A stretch of DNA of 64,000 nt, taken from Pseudomonadota bacterium (GTDB lineage: Bacteria; Myxococcota_A; UBA9160; SZUA-336). Position numbers and translations under genes: made by a program. Location: the NCBI GenBank assembly GCA_003247575.1, contig QJZC01000020.1:62001-126000 (forward strand). The letters run 5' to 3'. The notes beneath the pieces are model-generated. The model was not told the DNA's origin. It did no database searches and saw only the letters and a program-made list of their open reading frames with translations. Below, in pieces: positions 18,010 to 26,993 of this stretch. How positions within the stretch are numbered: the first letter of the stretch is position 1; every line of letters begins with the position of its first letter.

Positions 18010-18931
18010 GACAGAGAGCTGGAAGGGCCATGTCGGAGCGATCTGCGATCGCTGCGGCGAGCACAGCATCATCGCGTGCGAGACGTGCGGCTTCCGTCAT
18101 GTCGTGCCGCTGCCTTCGGATCAGGAGATTGGCGAGATCTATCGCGACGACTACTACACGCGAGAGAAGCCACGCTACCTGAACGAGCACGAGGAAGATC
18201 TCGACTGGTGGCGCCTGTGCTTCCGCGAGCGTCTGGAGCTCTTCGAGCGCCATCTCGAAGCACCGCAGCGCCGTGTGCTCGAGATTGGCTCGGGACCGGG
18301 CACCTTTCTCGAGGTGGCTCGTTGGCGCGGATGGGAGGCGACGGGAATCGAGCCGTCGCGCGCGGCGGCAGCCTACGCGAGGGCGCGCGACCTGGACGTG
18401 ATCGAGAGCTCGTTCAGCGACGAGCTCGCGGCCACGCTCGGCCCTTTCGACGTCGTCCACCTGAGCGACGTGCTCGAGCACTTGCTCGATCCCGCGGCCA
18501 TGCTGCGACGGGCCCATTCGGTGCTCGCACCCGAAGGCCTGATCGCGGTCGTCGTACCCAACGACTACAATCCGATTCAGCGCGCACTGAGGGATTATCA
18601 CGGATTCCGCCCGTGGTGGGTCGCGCCGCCCCACCACCTGAACTACTTTGACTTCGACTCGCTCGAGCGACTGCTTACGCGCTGCGGCTTCAATGTGCTC
18701 GAGCGAAGTTGTACGTTTCCCATCGATTGGTTCTTGCTAATGGGCGAGAACTACATCGATCAACCCGCGGTGGGGCGCCAGTGCCACGCGCGCCGCAAGC
18801 AATTCGAGCTGAGAATGGACGCCGCGGGCCTGGGTGACCTCAAGGCGCGGCTATATCGCGCGTTCGCGGAGTGCGGCATTGGTCGGCAAGTATTCATCAC
18901 TGCGCGACGTAGCCTCGGAGTCTGCGCGTGA
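18002..18931 (+). CDS. class I methyltransferase with N-terminal zinc-binding region
   Basis: A 309-residue protein. Residues 14-35 hold CDRC and CETCGF, a likely zinc knuckle often found at the start of sugar C- or O-methyltransferases. The SAM-binding core follows, with VLEIGSGPGTFLEVA near 95 and VVHLSDVLEHLLDP near 155. The segment PPHHLNYFDFDSLERLL near 210 is typical of the Methyltransf_23 group found in polysaccharide clusters. It overlaps pseG by eight bases. It probably methylates the nonulosonic acid or another glycan residue; the position cannot be predicted. Confidence 0.8.
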   Translation: MSETESWKGHVGAICDRCGEHSIIACETCGFRHVVPLPSDQEIGEIYRDDYYTREKPRYLNEHEEDLDWWRLCFRERLELFERHLEAPQRRVLEIGSGPGTFLEVARWRGWEATGIEPSRAAAAYARARDLDVIESSFSDELAATLGPFDVVHLSDVLEHLLDPAAMLRRAHSVLAPEGLIAVVVPNDYNPIQRALRDYHGFRPWWVAPPHHLNYFDFDSLERLLTRCGFNVLERSCTFPIDWFLLMGENYIDQPAVGRQCHARRKQFELRMDAAGLGDLKARLYRAFAECGIGRQVFITARRSLGVCA

Positions 18932-20151
18932 GCCTGCAACCCCAGGCGCACTCACGATTGTGTACGCCTGCACCGGTGGTGGTGCTCGGCGGCGGCGCAC
19001 AGCATCGCCGCTTCGTCGCTGAGCTCGCGCGTCGCGGGCATCGTATCACGCTCGTGGATATGAATCCGGAGGCGCCTTGCCGCGCCCTCGCAGAGCGCTT
19101 CGTGCAGATGAGCATTCATGATGTGCAAGGATGCCGCGCTGCGATCGGCCCGTTCATGACGTGCGACACGCGCATCGTCACGTTCGCGACTGGCGCCGCC
19201 GGCCGCACCTGCGTCGAGCTCTGTCACAGCTTCGGGCTGCCGGCTCGCTCGCGTGCGCTCAGCGAGGCGGCCCATGACAAGCGCGCGCTGCGCAGCACGT
19301 TGCAGCGCTCCGGGTTGCCGGTCAGCAGCCAGCGCGAGCTCTGCGCCGAGACGCTGGACGAGTCGCTAGCTACCGCCGACTTCCCCGCGATCCTAAAGCC
19401 GGCAATCGGCGGCGGAGGCATCCACGTCGACCGCGTGGAAAGCGCCAGCGCAGCGCGCTCCTCAGTGCTGCGGAACCGCGCGCACGCGCCATTCGTGCTG
19501 CAACCGTGGCTTCGCGGAGTCGAGCGCGCGCTTTGTCTCTGGGTGCAGTCCGGACGGCCGGTGGCGCTGCTCCATGGCGAGAACATCCTGGACGCGAAGA
19601 CGGGATGGCCGTGGCCGATCGGTCAAGTGCTCGAGCGCTGTGCGCCGCTCGGTCCCTTGCCGGAGTGGCTCGAGATCGTTCCACGGGTCATTCGCGCCTT
19701 CGAGCTGATCGACGACTTCGCGCTGCTCGAGCTCATCTCGACCCCGGAGGGTCATCACATCATCGACGTGGAGACCAATGCGGTAGGACCGTTCGCATGC
19801 TCCGAGACGATGGACGGCGGCGCGCTCGTTCGAACACTCGTCGACATCTACCTGGGCGAGCGCGTCAGGGAGCCAGAACCGCTCGCTCGATCCGAGTGCC
19901 CTCATTGGATCGCCGGCCTCGCCTTCGTAGCCTCGCGCGAAGAGCACGGGGTTGCGGTCCTGCGAGGCCAGAGCATTGACAACGAAGAGTTTCGATTCGA
20001 GGGGACCGAAACCTGGGCGCTCCTCGAGAGTCAGGGGCGCCACGTCTTCAAGGGCGGCTACGTGATTACCAAACAAGCTCAGTCCTTCGCGGATGCGCGC
20101 AGCGACGCTCTGCGGTTCGCGAAGCGCATGCTGGACTCGGCGCCGCGATGA
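18928..20151 (+). CDS. ATP-grasp ligase-like protein
   Basis: A 407-residue protein with an N-terminal Rossmann-like pre-ATP-grasp domain (VVVLGGGAQHRRFVAEL near 18) and an ATP-grasp fold, with FPAILKPAIGGGGIHV near 155 and FALLELISTPEGHHIIDVETNA near 270 supplying the ATP/metal site. Such enzymes join a carboxylate to an amine or thiol through an acyl phosphate. GTG 18928 overlaps the previous stop (GTGA). In a nonulosonic acid locus it may attach an amino acid or other acyl group to the C5 or C7 amine, a modification known for pseudaminic and legionaminic acids. That role is inference. Confidence 0.75.
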   Translation: MSLQPQAHSRLCTPAPVVVLGGGAQHRRFVAELARRGHRITLVDMNPEAPCRALAERFVQMSIHDVQGCRAAIGPFMTCDTRIVTFATGAAGRTCVELCHSFGLPARSRALSEAAHDKRALRSTLQRSGLPVSSQRELCAETLDESLATADFPAILKPAIGGGGIHVDRVESASAARSSVLRNRAHAPFVLQPWLRGVERALCLWVQSGRPVALLHGENILDAKTGWPWPIGQVLERCAPLGPLPEWLEIVPRVIRAFELIDDFALLELISTPEGHHIIDVETNAVGPFACSETMDGGALVRTLVDIYLGERVREPEPLARSECPHWIAGLAFVASREEHGVAVLRGQSIDNEEFRFEGTETWALLESQGRHVFKGGYVITKQAQSFADARSDALRFAKRMLDSAPR

Positions 20152-21389
20152 GCAAGCGTGCTGCACCGAGCGTCGTCATCGATGGGCTCTACGGCATTCA
20201 CAGCCAGGGAGACGATGCCATGCTCTTGGCGCTCGTCGGCGGTCTGCGAGCCCGGATTCCGGAGCTGAAAGTAACCGTGCTGTCGCGCGATCCGCGCCAG
20301 CTGCGTCACAGCTATCGTCTACACGCGATTCGTAACTTCGATCATCCGCCCTTCGTTCACGAGCGCGGCTATTGGTTCTACGGCTTTAATCCCGGGCAGC
20401 CGCGCAAGCACCTCGGTGCAGTACGGGAGACGATCGCGCGCGCGGACCTCCTCTTGATCGGGGGGGGCAATCTGCTGCTCGATCTCACCCACGACTGGCT
20501 GCGTGGCCCGCTGGCGTGGCACGCGATCACGAGCGAGCTCGCGCACACCTATCGCGTGCCATACGCGCTGTTCGCGAACACGATCGGTCCCTTCGCGACC
20601 CGCTTCGGCGCGGATCGGGCCGGCGCGATCGTGCGCGCTGCGATCGAGGTCGGCGTGCGCGATCGAGAGTCGTTCGATCTCGCGCGCGAGCTTCGTTCGA
20701 CACACGACGCTGTGCATTTGCTGCCAGATCCTGCGCTGCGCCTGCGTCCAGACCTGGCCGGCGCAGCCGCTGCGCTCGAAGCTGCCGGATGGAAGCCGAG
20801 CGCCCGACCGACGATCGCCGTGTCGGTGAGAGACCTCGACTGGCTGGAGGACGCCGCGGCCCGCGACTATCTCGCCGCCATGACGCGTATCTGCAGCCGC
20901 GCAATCGATGAGATCGGCGTACGGCTGATTTTCGTACCGCAGTGCACCTGCTCGATCGGCCGAGTCGCCGAGGACGATCGGGGAATCGCGCGCAGCGTGG
21001 CGGCCGCGATCGATCGCCCCGAGCGCTGCTCGCTGATCGAGGAAGAGCTGCGGCCCGAGGTTACGCTCGGCATCTATCACCACGCTCAGGCAGCCCTCGT
21101 GACCAGATTGCACGGCGCGGTGTTCGCCGCGGTGTGCGGAACTCCGGCGCTGGCGATCGCCTATCTACCGAAAGTCCGCGGATTCCTGCGCGAGCTCGGG
21201 CTGGAGGACGCGTGTCTCTCGCTCGCCGACCTGCAAGACACCGACCGCGCGCTCGCGAGCCTCGAGCGCTTGCTGTCGACGACCGAGCAAGCGCGCGCCA
21301 CGCTCCGGGCACACGCTGCGAGCGCCGCCGCTCGGCTCGATGCCCAGCTCGATCGCTTTGCGGACATCCTCCGGAGGCGCGAAATATGA
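20148..21389 (+). CDS. polysaccharide pyruvyl transferase family protein
   Basis: A 413-residue member of the CsaB/pyruvyl transferase family, which adds a pyruvate ketal from phosphoenolpyruvate to glycans. Family landmarks are GLYGIHSQGDDAMLLALVGG near residue 10, LLIGGGNLLLDLT near 104, GVRDRESFDLARE near 170 and TRLHGAVFAAVCGTPALAIAY near 320. It is coupled by ATGA to both neighbours. In this operon it may pyruvylate the growing glycan or a repeat unit. Some family members are glycosyl- rather than pyruvyltransferases, so the exact reaction stays open. Confidence 0.8.
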   Translation: MSKRAAPSVVIDGLYGIHSQGDDAMLLALVGGLRARIPELKVTVLSRDPRQLRHSYRLHAIRNFDHPPFVHERGYWFYGFNPGQPRKHLGAVRETIARADLLLIGGGNLLLDLTHDWLRGPLAWHAITSELAHTYRVPYALFANTIGPFATRFGADRAGAIVRAAIEVGVRDRESFDLARELRSTHDAVHLLPDPALRLRPDLAGAAAALEAAGWKPSARPTIAVSVRDLDWLEDAAARDYLAAMTRICSRAIDEIGVRLIFVPQCTCSIGRVAEDDRGIARSVAAAIDRPERCSLIEEELRPEVTLGIYHHAQAALVTRLHGAVFAAVCGTPALAIAYLPKVRGFLRELGLEDACLSLADLQDTDRALASLERLLSTTEQARATLRAHAASAAARLDAQLDRFADILRRREI

Positions 21390-22027
21390 CTTCTCTCGCG
21401 AACTTCTACGACTCCCTCTACGGCGACACCATCAAGCGATGGCCACACGAAACTGTCGTGAGCTTCGTCGAGCGGAACCATGCGCTGCTGCAGCGCGGCA
21501 TCGTTCTCGATGACGGCTGCGGCGCCGGACGCCACTGCATGTACATGGCGCGCCGCGGCATTCGAGCGCTCGGCGTCGACGTCTCGCAAGTCGCAATCGC
21601 GCGCGCACGGGAATGGGCGGCAGGCGAGCGGCTGTGCGCGCGTTTCGCGGTCGCCGACTCGGCGGCGCTGCCGCAACGCGACGGATCGCTCGCGGGGCTG
21701 ATCTCATGGGAAGCGATGTACTACGGCGATGAATCCCACGTTCTGCGCTGCCTGGAGGAGGGGCTGCGCGTCCTCGCGATCGGTGCACCGTTTCTCCTGC
21801 TTCTCAAGTCGACGCAGGACTTTCGCTTCGCGCGCTTCGAACGCGTCTCGGCGAACGCCTGCGACAGCGAGCAGGGCTTGGTGATGTGCTGCTTCGAGCG
21901 AGACGAGATCGATGCGCTGCTGCGGCCGCGCGCGAGCGCCCTCGCTATCGAGTCGCTAGCTCACTCTCTGCATGACGGGCGCGACATGGTCTGGAACTTC
22001 GTGGTCACGGGACGCAAGGAGGCATGA
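21386..22027 (+). CDS. class I SAM-dependent methyltransferase (first of a tandem pair)
   Basis: A 213-residue methyltransferase; ATG 21386 overlaps the previous stop (ATGA). Motif I is VLDDGCGAGRHCMYMARRG near residue 41, and the acidic loop GVDVSQ follows. The C-terminal strand VWNFVVTGRKE is normal for the family. It is followed by a second methyltransferase of similar size, also overlapping by ATGA. Two adjacent, clearly divergent methyltransferases suggest two different methylation sites on the operon product. Confidence 0.82.
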   Translation: MTSLANFYDSLYGDTIKRWPHETVVSFVERNHALLQRGIVLDDGCGAGRHCMYMARRGIRALGVDVSQVAIARAREWAAGERLCARFAVADSAALPQRDGSLAGLISWEAMYYGDESHVLRCLEEGLRVLAIGAPFLLLLKSTQDFRFARFERVSANACDSEQGLVMCCFERDEIDALLRPRASALAIESLAHSLHDGRDMVWNFVVTGRKEA

Positions 22028-22704
22028 GCATGGCCAGAGACACGGACTCCTGGGAGCAATATCACATCGATCTCGAGCACAACGGCAACGCGTTGCTGTG
22101 GCCCGACGAATTCGTGATCCGATTTCTCTACGGTCTGGTGCTGCGACGCAAGCAACGCCGCATCCTCGAGGTCGGCTGTGGCGCCGGACGGCACGTGGTC
22201 CTGTTCGCGCGTGCCGGGCTGGAAGTGGTGGGTACGGACATTGCGAACTCTGCCCTGGATTTCACGAAGCGCCGCCTGGGCCAAGAAGGACTGTCGGGGG
22301 TGACGCTGCAGCAAGCTTCCGCGACGGACCTGCCTTTCGCCGACGCCTCATTCGATGCCTTGCTCGCGTGGCGGTTTCTGCATGTGCTCGATCGCGAGCA
22401 GGCCCAGGGGGCCTTGGCCGAGGCAGCGCGTGTGCTGAGTCCAGGTGGAAGCCTGCTCGTGGGAACGCGCTCGCCGCGCTCGACCAACCACGAGCTGATT
22501 CGCGAGGGGCGCGGCGCCGATGCGGACTTCGACTACAAGTCCGGTCAGCTCTCGGAACGCGCACTGCGCGAGATCTATTACACCCGGAGCGAGCTCGACA
22601 CGTTGTTTTGCGCGTTCAAAAACGTCGAGATCGAACACATGGAATGGACGCGTCAGAACGGTACCTTCACGGTGGCGTACTGGAGCATCACAGCCACGAA
22701 GTGA
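22024..22704 (+). CDS. class I SAM-dependent methyltransferase (second of a tandem pair)
   Basis: A 226-residue methyltransferase with motif I ILEVGCGAGRHVVLFARAG near residue 48, acidic loop VVGTDIA near 70, ATDLPFADASFDALLAWR near 100 and the post-motif VLSPGGSLLVGTRS near 138. It is preceded by a related methyltransferase and followed by the ATP-grasp/aminotransferase gene. The preference LPFADASFD is typical of Methyltransf_11 enzymes on small molecules or sugars. The substrate is probably an intermediate or product of the nonulosonic acid pathway. Confidence 0.82.
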   Translation: MSMARDTDSWEQYHIDLEHNGNALLWPDEFVIRFLYGLVLRRKQRRILEVGCGAGRHVVLFARAGLEVVGTDIANSALDFTKRRLGQEGLSGVTLQQASATDLPFADASFDALLAWRFLHVLDREQAQGALAEAARVLSPGGSLLVGTRSPRSTNHELIREGRGADADFDYKSGQLSERALREIYYTRSELDTLFCAFKNVEIEHMEWTRQNGTFTVAYWSITATK

Positions 22705-22712
22705 GTCGCGAG

Positions 22713-25388
22713 ATGTCTCAGTCCAAGACGGTCGTCATCCTCGGGGCCGGTCGCGCCCAGATTCCGGTGATCGCGCGAGCGCATCGGCTCGGCTATCGCG
22801 TGATCTCACCCGATCGCAATCTACGGGCGCCCGGCTTCGAGATGAGCGATTACCCCTTGCCGGGCGTGTCGACGCATGATCCAGAAGCGATTCTGAGGGC
22901 GCTGCGCGAGCTCGAGGCGCGCGCGGTGCGCGCAGATGGTGTGCTCACCGTCGGGGTCGAAGCATCGGTCAGCGCGGCTCAGGTGTGCGAGGCCCTGAGC
23001 CTGCCGACCGTCGGCGTCGCGGTCGCTCGCCGCGCCACCGACAAGCATCTGCGTCTACAAGCGCTCCAGGCGGCGCGCGTCTCGTGTCCGCGCTTCGCGA
23101 TCGCGCACAAGCTTGACGACGCGCGCCACAGCGCGAACGAAATCGGCTATCCGGTGATTCTCAAGCCAACGTGCGCGGCCGGAGCGCTCGGGGTGGTCCG
23201 CTGCAGCGACGAAGCGGAGCTGGAATCCTTCTGGAGTCATACTGCGAGTCATGCTGGAGATGGTGTTCTGATCGAAGAGTATCTCGCCGGAACCGAGCAC
23301 AGCTCGGAGTCACTCGTCGTATCCGGGCGAGCTCACACGACTGGCTTCAGCGATCGCAACTACGACACCAAGCACCTCTACCCTCCGCACGTGCTAGAGA
23401 ATGGAGATACGCTTCCAAGCGCGCTGCCTGAGCTCACCCTGCGTGCGACGCTGCTCGAGGTCGAGGCCGCAATCCGTGCGCTCGGCATCGCCTTCGGAGC
23501 CGCCAAAGGCGACATCTTAGTGACCTATGACGGACGGCCGGTGATCCTAGAGATGGCGACGCGGCTATCCGGCGACTACTTCTGCACCCACACGGCTCCG
23601 CTGCACAATGGCACGGACATCGTCAGTGCAGCGCTCCAGCAATGTGTTGGGGATCCGGTCGATTTGGACCTTCTCGAGCCCAAGCGGGCGCAGGGCGTCG
23701 CGCTGCGCTACGTGTGGCCTCAGGGGCTACCAGGAACGATCCGCTCGATTCGCGGCTGGAACGAGTGCGCGAGTCTTGACGGGGTTCAGTTCATCAGTTG
23801 GGAGCCGCACTGGCTGGATCGCGAGATCGGCGTCGGCCGCGAGCTGACGCCGCCCACCAGTCACCGTGAGCGTGCGATCTCCGTGCTCGTCAGTGGACAA
23901 ACGCGCGCTGCGGCGGTAGCGCTCGCCGAGCACGTAACGCGAACTGTGCGCGTCGAAGTCTACTCCAAGGCCCAGTGGGAGTGCGCGAACCCGGCGACCC
24001 CGAGCGTGGCGAGCGAGATCGAACAGATTGCCGAGCTGATCCCTCGCTCGGTTGCTCCGATCTCTACGCGTTATCGCACGATTCGTACCGCCCTGCCGGT
24101 CCCGGCATCCCTGCCTTCGCTGGAGCGACTGTGCGCGCTCGAGCCGCGCAGCATGCGCGGCCAGCCTCCGGTGGTGTGGGAGCGCGCGGATGAAGCCACC
24201 ATCTGCGATCCATATGGGAACCGCTGGATCGACTTCTCGAGCGGTGTATTGGTCGCTAACGTCGGGCATACAGCGCCGGAGGTCGTGGCGGCGGTGCGCG
24301 ATCAGCTCGAGCAGGGCCTGATCTACAGTTATGGATTTCCGTCTCGCGCACGGCTGCGCGGAGCCGAAGCACTGGCTCGCTGGCTGCCCGAGGGCTACAA
24401 AGCGTTTCTGCTCACGACTGGAGCGGAATCCGTCGAGAACGCGATCAAACTGATGCGCATCGAGGGCCGGCGGCGCGGCGGACCCGATAAGCGAGTGGTC
24501 GTGAGCTTCGAGAACGCGTTCCACGGTCGCACGCTGGGCGCGCAGCTGGCCGGTGGAATTCCGGCGCTAAAGGATTGGATTGGTCCGTGCGAGGCCGGCT
24601 TCGTGCAGGTGCCGTTCCCCGATCCCGATCCCGGTCGCGGCGCGAGCCTCGATTTCGAGGCCTTCGAAATCGAACTGGATAGAATGTGTACGACGCCAGA
24701 GCGTGTATGCGGCGTCTTGATCGAATCATATCAGGGCGGGAGCGGCCAGTTCGCGCCGGAGGCGTACGTACGTCGGCTCCGCGAATGGTGTGATGCTCAC
24801 GGGGTCCTGCTCACTTTCGACGAGGTGCAGGCCGGCTTCGGGCGGACGGGATGCCGCTTCGCGTTCGAGCACTACGGCGTCATGCCGGATCTCTTCGTGC
24901 TGGGCAAAGCGATTGCTGGCGGCCTGCCACTTGCTGCGACGGTGGGCCGGGCGCCCCTTATGGATGCATGCGCGCCAGGGACGATGACGAGCACTTGGTC
25001 GGCGCACGCACTGGGCTGTGCCGCGATGGCGGCGACGCTCGAACGCTTCGAGCGGCTCGGTCTAGTGGAGCGTGCTCGGGAGCTGGGCGACGTCCTGCAC
25101 CGGCGTGTAGGGTCCTGGCCGCAGCGCTTCCGCTGCGTCGGGAGAACTGCCGGGCGCGGGCTCATGGCCGCGATCGAGATCGTGCGTGCAGATACGCGCG
25201 AGCCGTACGCGAGCATGGCGCAGCGAGTCGTGCAACGCTGCATAGAGAGGGGCGTGATGCTATTTGCGCCGGTGGGCCCGGGCGGGGCGACGCTCAAGCT
25301 CTGTCCACCGCTCGTGATCGAGCGGGAGGCCATGGACGAAGCTCTCGGTGTGGTCGAGGAATGCCTGGCGGATCGGGGCTGCCCCTGA
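22713..25388 (+). CDS. fusion of ATP-grasp ligase and class III aminotransferase
   Basis: About 891 residues. Residues ~1-400 are an ATP-grasp enzyme: VVILGAGRAQIPVIARA is the opening Rossmann strand, YPVILKPTCAAGALGVV (~155) and the VILEMATRLSGDYF segment (~275) form the ATP site. Residues ~470-890 are a class III (ornithine/GABA type) aminotransferase: TTGAESVENAIKLMR, SFENAFHGRTLG, TFDEVQAGFGRTG and the PLP lysine in LFVLGKAIAGGLPLAA are all present. It may transaminate a keto acid or sugar and ligate the product. ATG 22713 is taken as start; GTG 22701 overlaps the previous stop as GTGA and is a good alternative, given the coupling seen elsewhere in this operon. The open frame upstream of these is a shadow. 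Confidence 0.82.
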   Translation: MSQSKTVVILGAGRAQIPVIARAHRLGYRVISPDRNLRAPGFEMSDYPLPGVSTHDPEAILRALRELEARAVRADGVLTVGVEASVSAAQVCEALSLPTVGVAVARRATDKHLRLQALQAARVSCPRFAIAHKLDDARHSANEIGYPVILKPTCAAGALGVVRCSDEAELESFWSHTASHAGDGVLIEEYLAGTEHSSESLVVSGRAHTTGFSDRNYDTKHLYPPHVLENGDTLPSALPELTLRATLLEVEAAIRALGIAFGAAKGDILVTYDGRPVILEMATRLSGDYFCTHTAPLHNGTDIVSAALQQCVGDPVDLDLLEPKRAQGVALRYVWPQGLPGTIRSIRGWNECASLDGVQFISWEPHWLDREIGVGRELTPPTSHRERAISVLVSGQTRAAAVALAEHVTRTVRVEVYSKAQWECANPATPSVASEIEQIAELIPRSVAPISTRYRTIRTALPVPASLPSLERLCALEPRSMRGQPPVVWERADEATICDPYGNRWIDFSSGVLVANVGHTAPEVVAAVRDQLEQGLIYSYGFPSRARLRGAEALARWLPEGYKAFLLTTGAESVENAIKLMRIEGRRRGGPDKRVVVSFENAFHGRTLGAQLAGGIPALKDWIGPCEAGFVQVPFPDPDPGRGASLDFEAFEIELDRMCTTPERVCGVLIESYQGGSGQFAPEAYVRRLREWCDAHGVLLTFDEVQAGFGRTGCRFAFEHYGVMPDLFVLGKAIAGGLPLAATVGRAPLMDACAPGTMTSTWSAHALGCAAMAATLERFERLGLVERARELGDVLHRRVGSWPQRFRCVGRTAGRGLMAAIEIVRADTREPYASMAQRVVQRCIERGVMLFAPVGPGGATLKLCPPLVIEREAMDEALGVVEECLADRGCP

Positions 25389-25389
25389 G

Positions 25390-26199
25390 TCAAGCGCCGT
25401 GGATCCAGGCATGCCGCGGATCCTCATGGAGCGAAAGCTTGCGCTCGTCGCCAGCCAGGGCCCACAAGTAGTAGAGTCGATAGCCGGGCGCCGCGGCCAC
25501 CGGATGGTAGCCATACGGAATCCAAACGCAGTCGCCGTCCTCGACGCTGAAGGTCACGTCCTGACCGTGCGCGGTGTAGAGCCTCTGGAGCGCGAAGCCG
25601 CAGGCTGGATCGATCCGATAGTGATAGACCTCTTCGAGTGCCGGCTCCCCATCCTCGCCATCGTGCTTGTGCGGCGGGAAGCTGCTCCACGCGCCCGGGG
25701 GGCTGAATGTCTCACCCACCATCAGGTGCTGCGCGCAGGTGTCGTTCACCAGCAGGTCGTGAACTTCGCGCGTGTAGCCGCGCCCGCCCCGGGGGGTGAC
25801 GCGCACATCCGGAGGACGTACCACCAGGGGCTCGGTCCGACGCTCGCAGGCGGTCGACACAACCACGATCTCGACCGCGCTGCGTGCGTGAACGCCCACG
25901 TTTGCACCGGGAGGTAGATACACGAGCGACGCGCGCTCCTCGAACACGTTCATGCGCGCCAACTCGTAGACGCAGTCGGCCAGCTCTACGCGCACGTCTC
26001 CTTGCTGCAGGACCCAGGCGCTCTCGGCTCCCTCGATGCGAGTCTCGAAGTCCTCGCCCTTCGACAAGATCAGGCGCTGGCTGCGGATTCTGGCTCCGGC
26101 GTGCAGCTCTCCGCACGGATACTGCAGCGCGTGGAGACCCGCGCGACGCGGTGTGCGAAGGAGGCACTGGCTCAGCAGGGGGAGGCGCTGCGCATTCAT
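25390..26199 (-). CDS. IolB/KduI-family isomerase (5-deoxyglucuronate isomerase-like)
   Basis: A 269-residue double-cupin protein. The metal site is recognisable in FSPPGAWSSFPPHKHD near residue 168 and in the EEVYHYRID segment near 190, with a last ligand expected in VWIPYGYHPVAAAPGY near 230. This layout and length match IolB, which opens 5-deoxyglucuronate in inositol catabolism. No other inositol genes are near; instead it ends the NeuB-SpsF operon (ATGA overlap at 26196-26199) and converges with the nonulosonic acid operon with one base between the stops. A role in isomerising a precursor sugar is possible but unproven. Confidence 0.8.
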   Translation of the reverse strand: MNAQRLPLLSQCLLRTPRRAGLHALQYPCGELHAGARIRSQRLILSKGEDFETRIEGAESAWVLQQGDVRVELADCVYELARMNVFEERASLVYLPPGANVGVHARSAVEIVVVSTACERRTEPLVVRPPDVRVTPRGGRGYTREVHDLLVNDTCAQHLMVGETFSPPGAWSSFPPHKHDGEDGEPALEEVYHYRIDPACGFALQRLYTAHGQDVTFSVEDGDCVWIPYGYHPVAAAPGYRLYYLWALAGDERKLSLHEDPRHAWIHGA

Positions 26200-26993
26200 G
26201 TGGACGTGAGTTCCTTCTCGGTCGCACGCGGATCGACTGCGAGATATTCCTTTGCACCGATTAGCTCGCGGTTGTGCGCGGCGAGCTCGGGCCGGCGCTC
26301 GAACAGCGAAACGATATCGGCGAGACCGAAGCTACGCGAAGGCGCGTAGAGCTCCGCATAGATGTGCTCGATCAGCTCGAAATCCGCGGGATAGTCGACC
26401 GTAAGCCGAAGCTGCGAGTAGTCGTCGTCGGCGAGCAGCTGACCCAAGCGAAAGACGCGCGGATTCTGCCAGAGATAGGGGGTCACGTGCTCGCGTTGGA
26501 ACAGCGCCGTCGCCTCGTGAAAGGCGCGCTCGAGGGCATCGAAGCGTATGCACTCCACGTCGAGTCCGTCGGGAAACCGGCCTTGGTGAAGATCTTCGGT
26601 TCCAGCGCCCGCGGCGACTGAGAAATGATCGTAATCACCCGCCGCAAAGCACTGAATGATTCGATTCACGATCAACGGATCCACCATCGCGGAGTCGCCC
26701 GTGACCCGCACCACCGCCTCGGCGCCGCACGAACGGGCCGCGTGATAGTAACGCGCGAGCACATCGTGTTTGTCTCCCGCGAAGCACGGGATCTTCTCCT
26801 GGCTGCAGAAGGCTCGAATCGGCTCCTCGCTCGCCTCCTGCGACGTCGCAACCAGGACGTCGTCGACGCCCGCGGCCGCGCGTACGCGCTGCACCACGTG
26901 CCACAGCAGCGGGCGGCTCAGGATCGGCCGCAGCACCTTACCCGGCAGTCGGCTCGAGTCGAGGCGCGCCTGGATGATCGCCACGGTATTCAC
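26196..26993 (-). CDS. CMP-nonulosonate cytidylyltransferase (SpsF/PseF type)
   Basis: A 265-residue nucleotidyltransferase. The N-terminal signature VAIIQARLDSSRLPGKVL, RVTGDSAMVDP near 92 and LTVDYPADFELIEHIY near 205 are those of SpsF-like cytidylyltransferases, the group that activates pseudaminic acid with CTP in many bacteria. The GTG start at 26993 overlaps the stop of the synthase gene (GTGA), which fixes it; the longer open frame upstream is a shadow. It presumably supplies the CMP-sugar used by the glycosyltransferases of the convergent operon. Confidence 0.82.
   Translation of the reverse strand: MNTVAIIQARLDSSRLPGKVLRPILSRPLLWHVVQRVRAAAGVDDVLVATSQEASEEPIRAFCSQEKIPCFAGDKHDVLARYYHAARSCGAEAVVRVTGDSAMVDPLIVNRIIQCFAAGDYDHFSVAAGAGTEDLHQGRFPDGLDVECIRFDALERAFHEATALFQREHVTPYLWQNPRVFRLGQLLADDDYSQLRLTVDYPADFELIEHIYAELYAPSRSFGLADIVSLFERRPELAAHNRELIGAKEYLAVDPRATEKELTST

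Noticed and set aside
21972-22712. Long in-frame extension upstream of the ATP-grasp/aminotransferase fusion
   Set aside because: It covers the second methyltransferase in another frame and reads as arginine- and serine-rich shadow; the conserved fold starts at VVILGAGRAQ.
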